From NCBI GenBank assembly GCA_020722725.1, contig DYKG01000025.1:1-49359 (forward strand): a stretch of 49,359 bases of DNA. The letters are read 5' to 3'. The number at the start of each line of letters is the position of its first letter. Positions within the stretch are counted from its first letter, which is position 1. Shown one piece after another: positions 41,572 to 49,359 of this stretch. Position numbers and translations under genes: made by a program. The notes beneath the pieces were generated by a model. It worked only from the letters and a program-made list of their open reading frames with translations. It was not told the DNA's origin and searched no databases. The DNA comes from Candidatus Methylomirabilis sp. (GTDB lineage: Bacteria > Muiribacteriota > Ozemobacteria > Ozemobacterales > Ozemobacteraceae).

Positions 41572-44373
41572 ATGATAGAAGAAATTCTAATCAGTTTACA
41601 GGATAAGCTTCGCAGCCGCGATTTTCTTGATAATGAGCAGGCGCTGGACAGATTTTCATCATTGTTGCAGTCGCAGACAACTGACAAGCAGAAGAAAATC
41701 ATTTCCAACATTCTTCCGCTTGCATTGTCAAGCAAGTTTGAAAGCATTCAAAAGAAGACGGTTCAGACAATTATCAATTATCCTACGATTCTGAAAGATG
41801 TTCTGCCTCCGCTGCGACTTTCTTCAGATATGACCGTTCGTTTCTGGGCTCATTTTGTAATGATCGAACTTGGTTTCATCAAGCAGGAAGAACTGCTTTC
41901 AATTCTGGAAAGCAGGGAAAACGACGAAATCAGAAAGATTGCTCTCGATTCTCTGGCCAAAAGCCCCGATCGCAGGGTGGTCATTGCTTTGCTTAATCGA
42001 ATTTCTGACCCAAGCTGGATGGTCAGAAAGCAGGCAAAAAGGGCGCTGATCGAGCAGGGCGACAGCATTTACCAGATCATTCAGGAGTATTTTCAGAGCT
42101 GTTCGAGCCAGCAAAAATATGAATGTATCAAGATTATACCACTGATTCTCAGAGAAAAAGCCTTTACCCTGTTTCAGCGAATGCTGGAATCTGATAAGAA
42201 TGAAGGGCTTAAACCATATATTTGTGCCGGTCTTGGTGAAATCAAGACTGAAGCATCGATGAAAACCCTTTTGGGGCTGCTCGACGACGATTCGCTTCTG
42301 GTTCGCCAGGAATCGATAAAATCTTTGGCCAACTGGGGTAAGGATATTGTTAACTCACTGCTGGCCATTTTCCCCACTGCAAAACGGGAAACCCGTTTGA
42401 GTATCATGAGGCTGATGGGGCGCATTCTTGGGCTTGAAATGGTTGAATATTTAAAAGACCGTTTTGGCCCGGTGACCCAGGATTCAAAATATTATATGCT
42501 GACCGGTCTGGGTGAAATTCGCGATCCGGCGGTTATTGCTTACATGATTCCTTACCTGAAGGATGAGTCGATTTTCATTCAGGATTACACCGTGCGAATT
42601 CTTTCTCAGCTGGGTGTACATGCGGTTGATCCGTTGCTGGCATGCCTCGATACTGAAGATGAAGAGCTGATAATTCAGGTTCTTAAGGTAATCGGCGTAA
42701 TTGGTTCGAAAGAGGCCCTGCGTCCGCTGCTGTTTCTGATCGATAACTCGAAGAAGACTCTGGTGCGCACCTGCGCTATCGAGGCCATCTCAAAGCTGCA
42801 GAAATTTGAGCTGGTTGCCGGATTGTTGCTGTTAAAGCTTGACGATAAAGATCTTTCAATCAGGCATACCATCGTTGAAAATCTGGCAAAGCAGCCAAAA
42901 AAGGCTTTTTTGAAAGAGCTGGTTGCTGCCACCCTCGATAAGAGCGCCGATGTGGCATGGTGGTCAAAAGAAATTCTTAAGCGGCGCGATTACGCTGGCG
43001 TTCCATCTTTTCTAAATCTTTTCGAATCGTCCACCGATGTTGAAAAAGATCGCATCATTTCGCTGGTTTCCAAGTTGTCGGAGGATCAGCTCGATGCGGT
43101 AATGTCAAAAGAAAAGATTACTTTTGAATCACTTAGACCGGAAAATGTTGAAACTCGCGTATTGCGGCGCAAGTTCAAAAAGGAAAATATTACCGATCTT
43201 AAAGAACTTCTTTATTATCTTCATGAAGAAGGCGGGTCAGATCTGCATATCTCCATTGGTTTGCCTCCGAGTATAAGAATTCATGGCGAATTGATTCGCA
43301 CGACATTCGAGACCATCACCCCCGAAAAAAGCCGTTTTCTGCTTTATTCAATCATGAATGACGCCCAGAAAAAAGAATTCAGCGAGCGCATGGAGCTCGA
43401 CTTTTCTTATGAAATTTCTGATTGTGCCCGTTTCCGCGTCAACGTTTTTCGGCAGAAAAACGGTATGGCCGGGGTATTTCGAATTATTCCGAACACGGTT
43501 CCATCGTTTGATGAGCTTTCCATCGACAAGGGAATCATGGAAAAGATCTGCAACAACAAATCGGGCCTGATAATTGTAACCGGGGCAACGGGTTCAGGCA
43601 AGTCTACAACACTGGCGGCAATGATCGATCTGGTCAATCGCACAAGATATGATCACATCATTACCATTGAAGACCCGATCGAATTTGTTCATCCACATAA
43701 ACGAAGCGTTGTGACCCAGAGAGAATTGGGTACAAACACACTGACTTTCTCAAACGCCTTGAAAAGTGCCTTGCGCGAAGATCCAGACGTTATTCTCGTG
43801 GGAGAAATGCGCGATCTTGAAACCATGAGCCTGGCCATTGCAGCTTCTGAAACCGGCCACCTGGTTTTTTCGACACTTCATACGATCAACGCCTATGAAT
43901 CGGTTAACCGTATCATCGGCAGTTTCCCGGGTGATGTTCAGCAGTCGATAAGAATGCAGCTGGCTGGAACTTTGCGAGGCGTTATCTCTCAGCGCCTTAT
44001 TCCTGCTTATCTGTCTGCGGGCCGGGTGCTTGCTTATGAGGTTCTGGTCGGTTCAATTCCGGTTCGACGCTGTATCAAAGAAGATAAAATCGACCAGCTG
44101 ATTTCGATCATGCAGACCAGTCGCCAGGATGGTATGATAACCATGGATCAATGTCTTGAGGAGCTGGTTGTAAGCAAGCGCATCACCTACGAAGATGGTT
44201 TCAAAAATGCTGAAGACAAAAAGGATTTCCAGAAACGTCTGGAAATAAGACTGGGCAAAGAATTTACCCGGTCTGCAGGTGTTCCCGACCTTTCTTCTTC
44301 TGATAAGCCGCAACCCCCAGGGGTGGCAAAACCGGTAATTTCAGACAAGCCGCAGGTTAAAGGAAAAGTTTAA
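41572..44373 (+). CDS. HEAT-repeat protein fused to PilT-type retraction ATPase
   Basis: 933 residues. The first 515 are HEAT/Armadillo-like helical repeats (RKQAKRALIEQG, VRQESIKSLANWG and similar about every 30-38 residues). From about 535 comes a PilT core: EGGSDLHISIGLPPSIRIHG, Walker A GATGSGKST at 671-679 with Lys677, ITIEDPIEFVH, Walker B VILVGEMRDLETM, the His box STLHTINA, and QRLIPAY. A short Pro-rich tail ends the protein. PilT powers type IV pilus retraction and twitching. The large N-terminal HEAT scaffold is not part of ordinary PilT (about 345-370 residues) and probably docks a regulator. The ATG has only a weak ribosome-binding site. Confidence 0.92.
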   Translation: MIEEILISLQDKLRSRDFLDNEQALDRFSSLLQSQTTDKQKKIISNILPLALSSKFESIQKKTVQTIINYPTILKDVLPPLRLSSDMTVRFWAHFVMIELGFIKQEELLSILESRENDEIRKIALDSLAKSPDRRVVIALLNRISDPSWMVRKQAKRALIEQGDSIYQIIQEYFQSCSSQQKYECIKIIPLILREKAFTLFQRMLESDKNEGLKPYICAGLGEIKTEASMKTLLGLLDDDSLLVRQESIKSLANWGKDIVNSLLAIFPTAKRETRLSIMRLMGRILGLEMVEYLKDRFGPVTQDSKYYMLTGLGEIRDPAVIAYMIPYLKDESIFIQDYTVRILSQLGVHAVDPLLACLDTEDEELIIQVLKVIGVIGSKEALRPLLFLIDNSKKTLVRTCAIEAISKLQKFELVAGLLLLKLDDKDLSIRHTIVENLAKQPKKAFLKELVAATLDKSADVAWWSKEILKRRDYAGVPSFLNLFESSTDVEKDRIISLVSKLSEDQLDAVMSKEKITFESLRPENVETRVLRRKFKKENITDLKELLYYLHEEGGSDLHISIGLPPSIRIHGELIRTTFETITPEKSRFLLYSIMNDAQKKEFSERMELDFSYEISDCARFRVNVFRQKNGMAGVFRIIPNTVPSFDELSIDKGIMEKICNNKSGLIIVTGATGSGKSTTLAAMIDLVNRTRYDHIITIEDPIEFVHPHKRSVVTQRELGTNTLTFSNALKSALREDPDVILVGEMRDLETMSLAIAASETGHLVFSTLHTINAYESVNRIIGSFPGDVQQSIRMQLAGTLRGVISQRLIPAYLSAGRVLAYEVLVGSIPVRRCIKEDKIDQLISIMQTSRQDGMITMDQCLEELVVSKRITYEDGFKNAEDKKDFQKRLEIRLGKEFTRSAGVPDLSSSDKPQPPGVAKPVISDKPQVKGKV

Positions 44374-44398
44374 AAAACCAGATTTAAAATGTGGTTTT
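44374..44398. terminator. Weak hairpin between convergent HEAT genes
   Basis: AAAACCA and TGGTTTT pair around an 11-base AT-rich loop, right after the HEAT-PilT stop. It could be a weak bidirectional terminator. Confidence 0.35.
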
Positions 44399-44441
44399 AA
44401 ACGTTCTTCAGAATTTGTTGCGGCTTCTTATGGGAATCGAT

Positions 44442-47400
44442 TTATGACCACTTGACCCGGTAGGCTTTCACCAGGTGGTCAATGCCTTTCAGCTTGTGTT
44501 CGCCGTATGATTCGATTTCAAAAATGCTGCGGTTGATACGCTGTAGGGTATTTTCTGAGATGATGATCTCGTAAGCGTCGCCGATTCCTTCAAGTCGCGA
44601 AGCCAGATTGACCGAATCGCCAAGAACGTCGTTTTCGGTTCTGATAACCGAGCCGCTGTTGATCGCGATACGAATGGCGAGTTGTCTTTCTTCGGGAACA
44701 GAAGCGTTGAATTTGTTAAGCTGTCGTTGAATTTCAATGGCGGCAAGAACTGCATTGTTGTGGTTTTCAAAAACAACGAGGAATGCATCGCCGATTTTTT
44801 TCAGGGCCTCACCGCTGAATTTTTCAAACACCGGTTTGAGAATTTCATCATGCTGTTTGAGCATTGACATGACTTCAGAAAGTGAAGCCTTAGAACTGAA
44901 AGCGGTATAGCCTTTAACATCGGTGAACATGATTGCCAGGTCGAGGGTGTGCGATGATTTGATGATTTCGTCGTATTTTTCGAGTTCTTCGAGTGCTGCT
45001 TTGCGTTTTTCAAGAACTTCATCGAGATGGGTGTCTGAAAGAACGATTTTTGCTTCACCTTTGGGTCTGAGGACATCCGGGTCAACCGTGCCGCCAACGC
45101 TTTCGATCAAATCTACGAGCGCTTTGCGGTCGATTTCGTTTTCCAGTTGCTCAATGTATTCAACCAGCGGTTCGGTTATAATTCGGCCAAGGCTTAGCAA
45201 AAAGTCGGTAACCGCACCTTTGAGGCGAAAATCTTCATGGAAGAAATAGCGGGCAAGAGTTTTAATCGCCCGTTTGAGAACTTCCGGTTCTTCGTCGGGC
45301 AGCAGAGTTTCCATGATCGAGAAGGCGATTTTGCGGTCGTCGATGCTGTCGAGGGCGATGATGCAGCACAGGCGATAAGCCATGCTCGGCGATGTAAGTC
45401 CCCGAACCAGTCCCTCGGGATTGTGGCGGTAGACATGACCAAGAATTGCTCCAACTTTGTCTACGTCCTCAATGGTAATGACCTCAGATCGCCTTTTCAA
45501 CAGACGGTCGAGCATCTGCAGGTTTTCGTTGTGCCCGGATTTAGCCACTTCAAGCATCAGGGTAAGCATAAGTGCCGGTTCGCAGCCGGATAGATACTCA
45601 TCGAGGCTGTTGATAATCGAGGGATATGGGTGGCGACTGAGTGCCTGAACCAGAGCCATAAGATTTTTCGGCAGTTTTTCTACAGGAAGCTGGCGGGTTA
45701 CGACCTTCAGATCGCTTTCTGTAAGGTTGTCCCAGGTGATGATGGCTTTGGTTACGTAAAGTCTGACTTTGTCGTTTGGATGACTCAAGCCAAGAAACAC
45801 GCTGCGGCGCAGTGAGCTTGCACTAACTTTTTCAAGCAGGTGAGCCAGCCATTTAACTACATTTTCATTGGGATGAGTCAGCAGGTTAAGAATTGTAGTG
45901 ACAACGTCTTTTGAGGTGATTTCAGGAATATTTTCAAAAACGTTTTTAATTCTGTATTCATCGCTGGTTTCAAGAAACTTGAGAACTGCCGGAACTGCGT
46001 CGGCGTGATTCATGGAAAGCAAAGCAGAAACAATGTGTGGCATCAGCCCCGGGTCGTTGCCTTCTTCGAGAATGCCACGCAGGGTGACAATGGCACGTGG
46101 GCCGATCATCAGGAGTGCTTTTCTAGACCAGAACTGCACATCTTCTGAAGCCGAGTTAAGTGCTTTAACTATAGCTGGTACAGAAACTTCGCCAAAATTA
46201 GCCAGGCAATTGGCCGAAGCATTTCGGACCGGCCAGCTGGGGTCGCCGAGCAGTGAGATCAGCACTTCGATAAGTTTGCTGTCGGGTGAAATTTTCTGAA
46301 GAACGCCCAAAAGAAACAGTCTTTCCTGTTTCTTACCCTGTTCGAGAATTTTTATGATCGGGTTAAGCGCCATACCACCAATGGAACCGATAATTTTTAT
46401 GATTTGAAAACGCAGGTTCTCATCTTCCGTGTTTAGATGTTTTAATAGCAGATCTAAATTGAGATTTGGCTTGTGTGCCAGACATTCGGCGGCATAATCA
46501 GAAACAATCCGGTCACCTTCAGAAAGGCTTTTAAGCAGTTCATTGGTTGCTTCATCACCTTTTAAGCGAGCCAGATTCTCGATTGCCAGCAGCCTCATTT
46601 CATGGTCGCCTGCCTTAAGCAGTCGCTGAAGCAGGGGCAGGGATTTTTCTGCCAGCATTTCCACGAGAATCGAAATAATTTTATGTCTGATCAGCGAATC
46701 GCTGCGGCTGAAGGTGGCAGTAAGTTTGTCGAAAACCTTTGGCCCCAGCTTTACCAACTGTTCTCCGGCAGTTTTCCTGATTGCCCATGAAGGATCCGAA
46801 AGTGAGGCGATGATCATATCTATTGCTTCGTTGGTTCCAAGCTCGCCAAGCGCTGAAATGATGGCGAAACGCATTTGAAAATTGCCGCTCTGGTAGATAC
46901 TGACAAGTTCAGATAGAATCTGGTCTCGGCCGATTTTGACAAAAAGTGCCACCACAGAGTGTGGGGCGGTTTGAGATGGCGACAAGATAATCTTGCGCAG
47001 GTCATCGAGAATCATCTGCTCGAAGGAAAGGAGCTGCTCGAAAACAAGTTTTCGCACTGCCCAGTTGCGATCGTTGAGCAGGGCATAGAGTGCCCTTGCA
47101 TTTTCAATGACCTTGTGGCGGGTCAGGGCTCTGACCGCATAACCTTTTACTTCAGAATCATTATGGTTAAGGTATTTTCTGATAATGGCAAATGCGCTTT
47201 CGCCGCCGATATGGCCTAGAACATTGAGCAGCCAGTAAAACTCGTCGGGATTGTTTTCATTAAGCCTTTTCTGCACGATTGAAACGATATTTTCGCCCCA
47301 TTCATGCAGAATTTTGGCGGCAGCTTCTCGTTTGTGCCATGCTCGATCTGAAAGAACGCTTATAACCGCATCACAGGCTTTGTCGCTGTGGTCAATGAGA

Positions 47401-47471
47401 AGAGAGTTCAGGCCCTCGCGCCACAACGATTCGTCTGTGCTTTTGATCAGCTCGTAAGGTGATCTTTCCAT
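44442..47471 (-). CDS. HEAT-repeat protein fused to class III adenylate cyclase
   Basis: 1009 residues. About 800 residues of HEAT repeats (WAVRKLVFEQLLSFE, WAIRKTAGEQLVKLG, WPVRNASANCLANFG and others, with a PSWxVR-type start in many) lead through a short helical linker (about 805-840) to a class III cyclase domain (845-1009). Seen: MFTDVKGYTAF with Asp851, KKIGDAF with Lys892 and Asp895, and LGDSVNLASRLE with Asn955 and Arg959. Metal-binding, purine-binding and transition-state residues are all present, so it should be active, probably on ATP. No transmembrane segment is seen. It converges on the HEAT-PilT gene, whose N-terminal repeats look similar. Confidence 0.9.
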   Translation of the reverse strand: MERSPYELIKSTDESLWREGLNSLLIDHSDKACDAVISVLSDRAWHKREAAAKILHEWGENIVSIVQKRLNENNPDEFYWLLNVLGHIGGESAFAIIRKYLNHNDSEVKGYAVRALTRHKVIENARALYALLNDRNWAVRKLVFEQLLSFEQMILDDLRKIILSPSQTAPHSVVALFVKIGRDQILSELVSIYQSGNFQMRFAIISALGELGTNEAIDMIIASLSDPSWAIRKTAGEQLVKLGPKVFDKLTATFSRSDSLIRHKIISILVEMLAEKSLPLLQRLLKAGDHEMRLLAIENLARLKGDEATNELLKSLSEGDRIVSDYAAECLAHKPNLNLDLLLKHLNTEDENLRFQIIKIIGSIGGMALNPIIKILEQGKKQERLFLLGVLQKISPDSKLIEVLISLLGDPSWPVRNASANCLANFGEVSVPAIVKALNSASEDVQFWSRKALLMIGPRAIVTLRGILEEGNDPGLMPHIVSALLSMNHADAVPAVLKFLETSDEYRIKNVFENIPEITSKDVVTTILNLLTHPNENVVKWLAHLLEKVSASSLRRSVFLGLSHPNDKVRLYVTKAIITWDNLTESDLKVVTRQLPVEKLPKNLMALVQALSRHPYPSIINSLDEYLSGCEPALMLTLMLEVAKSGHNENLQMLDRLLKRRSEVITIEDVDKVGAILGHVYRHNPEGLVRGLTSPSMAYRLCCIIALDSIDDRKIAFSIMETLLPDEEPEVLKRAIKTLARYFFHEDFRLKGAVTDFLLSLGRIITEPLVEYIEQLENEIDRKALVDLIESVGGTVDPDVLRPKGEAKIVLSDTHLDEVLEKRKAALEELEKYDEIIKSSHTLDLAIMFTDVKGYTAFSSKASLSEVMSMLKQHDEILKPVFEKFSGEALKKIGDAFLVVFENHNNAVLAAIEIQRQLNKFNASVPEERQLAIRIAINSGSVIRTENDVLGDSVNLASRLEGIGDAYEIIISENTLQRINRSIFEIESYGEHKLKGIDHLVKAYRVKWS

Positions 47472-47503
47472 CCGTTAACCTTGATTAACAATTAGGCAAA
47501 TTC

Positions 47504-47533
47504 TTGATAATTATCGACAGATTAACATATAAT
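47504..47533 (+). promoter_or_regulatory. Promoter of the fmdB-like gene
   Basis: TTGATA, 18 bases, TATAAT, 33 bases before the ATG at 47567. Confidence 0.55.
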
Positions 47534-47566
47534 TGTTCGCAATGAAACTATTTAGGAGGGTAATTC

Positions 47567-47932
47567 ATGCCACTTTATGAATTTTTCTGCGCCAACTGCC
47601 GCAAAAAGTTCAGTGTTCTCTGCCGCATTTCAGAGCGCGATGCAAAGAATGCCTGTCAGCTGTGTGGTTCGGAAAATACCCGCAGGCTGGTTTCACGCTT
47701 CAAGACCGTCAGAAACGAAGAACAGCTGATGGAAAGCCTCGCTGACCCGTCTGCCCTGAGCGGAATCGATGAAAACGATCCTAAATCGATGGCGGCCTGG
47801 GCCAAAAAAATGGCTCGTGAAATGGGTGAGAACATGGATGACGAGATCGATGCAATGGCTGAAGAGGAATTTGCCGGCGGTGGTGATGGTGCCGATTCTC
47901 AAATGCCAGGTGCCGGGGACGACCAGCCGTAA
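47567..47932 (+). CDS. FmdB-family zinc-ribbon protein
   Basis: 121 residues. The N-terminal MPLYEFFCANCRKKF with C8xxC11 and CQLCG with C30xxC33 is the FmdB-type zinc ribbon (putative regulatory protein family). The rest is acidic and Met/Ala-rich, with a low-complexity end. TAGGAGGG precedes the ATG. The last 34 bases overlap the convergent trmL gene. Confidence 0.88.
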   Translation: MPLYEFFCANCRKKFSVLCRISERDAKNACQLCGSENTRRLVSRFKTVRNEEQLMESLADPSALSGIDENDPKSMAAWAKKMAREMGENMDDEIDAMAEEEFAGGGDGADSQMPGAGDDQP

Positions 47933-48417
47933 ATCTGGCGCAATGCTTCATATACAACCGCTGCCGCCGAAGAAGAAACATTGATGCAGCGTGCCTGTGG
48001 AATCATCGGCAGGCTGATCATCTGCAGCTGAACTTTTTCGTCATTGCGCAGTTCGGCGGGCAGACCGGTTGACTCTGAGCCAAAGACCAGTGCATCGCCC
48101 TTTTTGAAACTTGCCTGGGCATAGTTTTGCGTCGCATGAGCCGAAAGGTAGTAAAGATTACGATTTTCAGCCCATTCACGAAACTCATCTAGGTCATCGA
48201 GAATCAGCGGGCTGAGCGCTTTCCAGTAATCCATGCCGGCCCTTTCCAGGCCTGAATCGGTGAGTTTGAAGCCGAATGGGCGCACCAGCACCAGCCTGCT
48301 GCCTGTTGCAAAGCAAAGTCTGGCGATATTCCCCGTATTTTGAGGAATATCCGGCTGAATCAGAACTACCGATAGTTCTGCATCGTTGCTGCTGATTTTA
48401 TGAATCTGGTCTGACAT
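47899..48417 (-). CDS. trmL: tRNA (cytidine/uridine-2'-O-)-methyltransferase TrmL
   Basis: 172 residues, SPOUT/SpoU fold. IQPDIPQNTGNIARLC (motif 1), FGSESTGLPAEL (motif 2) and LPMIPQARCINVSSSAAAVVYEALRQ (motif 3) identify TrmL/YibK, which methylates the wobble base 34 of tRNA-Leu isoacceptors using S-adenosylmethionine. The first residues MSDQIHKISSNDAE precede the core, so the start is plausible. Confidence 0.93.
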   Translation of the reverse strand: MSDQIHKISSNDAELSVVLIQPDIPQNTGNIARLCFATGSRLVLVRPFGFKLTDSGLERAGMDYWKALSPLILDDLDEFREWAENRNLYYLSAHATQNYAQASFKKGDALVFGSESTGLPAELRNDEKVQLQMISLPMIPQARCINVSSSAAAVVYEALRQIYGWSSPAPGI

Positions 48418-48568
48418 GATTGAGAATTCTAGCAGATTTGGGTTTTGTCCGCACTTCTAAATTAAGAATTTCAGCAATTCTCGGTGGGTGAATTGGTGCT
48501 GCTTTCAGCAAAGATTTCGTCTGGATTGTTTGTGTTGTCCAATCTCTAAGCGGAGTTTCGGGTCTTAA

Positions 48569-48646
48569 AACGTTACCGTGGCCAACCGTAACAACAACCC
48601 GAACAATCAGAACAACAATATCGGGTTTCGTGTGGTTCGGCCCTAA
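48569..48646 (+). repeat. DGR template/variable-repeat-like relic (FGE/C-type-lectin-like end)
   Basis: In the frame ending at TAA 48644-48646 the text reads NVTVANRNNNPNNQNNN and then IGFRVVRP. That is the C-terminal end of formylglycine-generating-enzyme-type domains that are diversified by retroelements. Nine of the twelve codons from 48584 to 48619 are AAC/AAT, the adenine-mutable codons that mark DGR template repeats. A stop (TAA at 48566) lies directly upstream in frame, so it is not part of an intact gene here. No reverse transcriptase or avd gene is in the window. Confidence 0.6.
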
Positions 48647-48791
48647 GCCATGCAAAGGTGCGGGCACCGATGCAGAACCGGCTGTTTTACTACGGGCTTT
48701 GCCTGCGAAAAATGAGTTGCGGTTGCTTGCGGGTATCAGAATAGAACGCTGGCAACGGCTTTTCTTTTCGCCAACTCTTGCGGAAAACTTA

Positions 48792-48800
48792 TGATATAAT
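48792..48800 (+). promoter_or_regulatory. Extended -10 promoter of the AAA-ATPase-like gene
   Basis: TGATATAAT, an extended -10 element (TG-N-TATAAT), 24 bases before the ATG at 48825. No clear -35 box at 16-18 bases. Confidence 0.4.
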
Positions 48801-48824
48801 TTTCGCGATGGGGGGATGGCGGTT

Positions 48825-49359
48825 ATGACGAAAAAGATTCTATATGGCAAAAGCAATTTTGAAGCGATAATCGAAGGTAACGGGTATTACGTCGATAAAA
48901 CAAGATTTATTGAAAAGCTCGAAAGCATGGGGGCTGACTATCTGCTGTTTCTTCGCCCTAGACGGTTTGGCAAGTCCCTGTTTATCTCGACTTTAGAGCA
49001 TTATTACGACATTAACCGTGCAGGGCAGTTTGAGGAGCTTTTTGGCAAACTTTATATTGGCAAAAACCCGACCCCGTTGAGGAACAGCTTCCCCATTTTA
49101 AAATTTAATTTTTCTGGAGTTATCTCCCAGGGAACGGTTGAAGAAATCGAACATTCTTTTAATCTTGGTATCTTGTCTGATATCAGATTGTTTTATGCAA
49201 GGTATGAACAATTCACCGGCGGCGAGGCTACTTTTAAAGATGAGTTCTCTTCGGTTGAAAAAGCTTCTGATGCTTTGCGACTGTTTATAAATTTAATGTT
49301 TAAGAAGCAGATTAAATATTACCTTCTAATTGATGAATACGACAATTTTGCCAACAACA
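48825..49359 (+). CDS. AAA-ATPase-like/DUF1703 (PD-(D/E)XK) protein, partial
   Basis: The first 178 codons of a gene running off the window. GNGYYVDKTRFIEKLE, LLFLRPRRFGKSLFISTLEHYYD (degenerate Walker A with FGKS), and YYLLIDEYDNFANN (Walker B DEYD) are typical of the AAA-ATPase-like family that usually carries a C-terminal PD-(D/E)XK nuclease-like (DUF1703) domain. These genes occur in many copies in some gut, Spirochaetes-like and candidate-phylum genomes and are thought to be selfish or mobile. GGGGGATGG lies upstream of the ATG. The C-terminal domain is not in view. Confidence 0.85.
   Translation, partial: MTKKILYGKSNFEAIIEGNGYYVDKTRFIEKLESMGADYLLFLRPRRFGKSLFISTLEHYYDINRAGQFEELFGKLYIGKNPTPLRNSFPILKFNFSGVISQGTVEEIEHSFNLGILSDIRLFYARYEQFTGGEATFKDEFSSVEKASDALRLFINLMFKKQIKYYLLIDEYDNFANN

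Larger units (their letters stand above)
48418..48824. other. Intergenic region with DGR-like relic
   Basis: About 400 bases between trmL and the AAA-ATPase-like gene. It contains an Asn-codon-rich remnant (48569-48646), a GC-richer tail after it (48647-48780) that reads openly on both strands without family features, and the promoter-like TGATATAAT just before the next gene. A 152-codon minus-strand frame (48398-48856) spans the whole region but looks like chance. Confidence 0.5.

Noticed and set aside
48398..48856. 152-codon minus-strand open frame upstream of trmL
   Set aside because: It overlaps the trmL start, the DGR-like relic and the start of the AAA-ATPase-like gene on the opposite strand, and its translation is basic and of low complexity with no family features.
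48418..49359. Complete diversity-generating retroelement
   Set aside because: No reverse transcriptase (no YxDD-type motif in any reading frame inspected), no avd gene and no intact variable protein are in the window; only a repeat-like relic is supported.
1..49359. tRNA and rRNA genes
   Set aside because: I looked in the intergenic gaps for T-loop (GGTTCGAATCC-like) and acceptor-stem patterns and found none; gaps are mostly short.

Overview
The window (49,359 bp, moderate GC) reads as chromosomal DNA of a diderm, probably anaerobic or micro-aerobic heterotroph. Supporting signs are a sodium-pumping oxaloacetate decarboxylase, a 2[4Fe-4S] ferredoxin, periplasmic sulfur and peroxide enzymes, type IV pilus/type II secretion parts, and many lipid- or envelope-linked genes. 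HEAT-repeat fusions to PilT and to an adenylate cyclase, a divergent OadA, and a GAF-GspE fusion suggest a little-sampled phylum; Candidatus Riflebacteria/Ozemobacteria would fit, but this is an impression from gene content, not a test.

Layout. 0.1-4.4 kb (minus): oadG-oadA-oadB-psuG. 4.4-5.1 kb: intergenic with a decayed minus-strand reading frame and its terminator. 5.1-14.7 kb (plus): a glycine-zipper secreted protein, a three-gene pseudopilin cassette, a metallophosphoesterase, a large secreted relative of the first protein, a GAF-GspE/PilB ATPase with a probable one-base frameshift at its start, a solitary type I-E-CRISPR-repeat-like palindrome, and a small STN-like secreted protein. 14.7-22.4 kb: one copy of a 98-bp dispersed repeat, an HDAC-fold protein with altered zinc ligands, a LysM/beta-barrel protein, and a sulfur operon (secreted CstB-like persulfide dioxygenase-rhodanese, two YeeE/YedE proteins, a 51-residue membrane peptide) closed by a strong terminator.

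22.4-26.4 kb (minus): a FecCD/FecE-type ABC importer pair without its binding protein, an RluA-type pseudouridine synthase, a MazG-like pyrophosphohydrolase and an ankyrin protein. 26.5-27.3 kb: a secreted peroxiredoxin followed by the second copy of the 98-bp repeat. 27.5-30.8 kb (minus): a compact signalling operon, STAS - cNMP/TadZ-like ATPase - diiron MBL (ODP) - SpoIIE-type phosphatase. 30.9-33.5 kb: two membrane proteins of unknown role.

33.5-40.5 kb (minus): the conserved rpsB-tsf-pyrH-frr-(ferredoxin)-uppS-cdsA-rseP-cvpA-like cluster, with an excellent sigma70-type promoter. A ferredoxin gene has been inserted and dxr is absent from its usual place. 40.8-47.5 kb: an HTH-PIN fusion, a HEAT-PilT fusion and a convergent HEAT-adenylate cyclase. 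47.6-49.4 kb: fmdB, trmL, a diversity-generating-retroelement template/variable-repeat-like relic (Asn-codon-rich end of an FGE-type domain), and the start of an AAA-ATPase-like/DUF1703 gene that runs off the window.

Themes. Pilus or secretion mechanics (pseudopilins, GspE-like, PilT-like and TadZ-like ATPases) appear to be tied to signalling modules (GAF, cNMP, cyclase, STAS/PP2C, oxygen-sensing MBL). A cAMP made by the HEAT-cyclase could be read by the cNMP-TadZ protein. The most notable unexplained elements are the DGR-like relic, the solitary CRISPR-repeat-like palindrome, the 98-bp repeat pair and the HDAC-fold protein with substituted catalytic residues.
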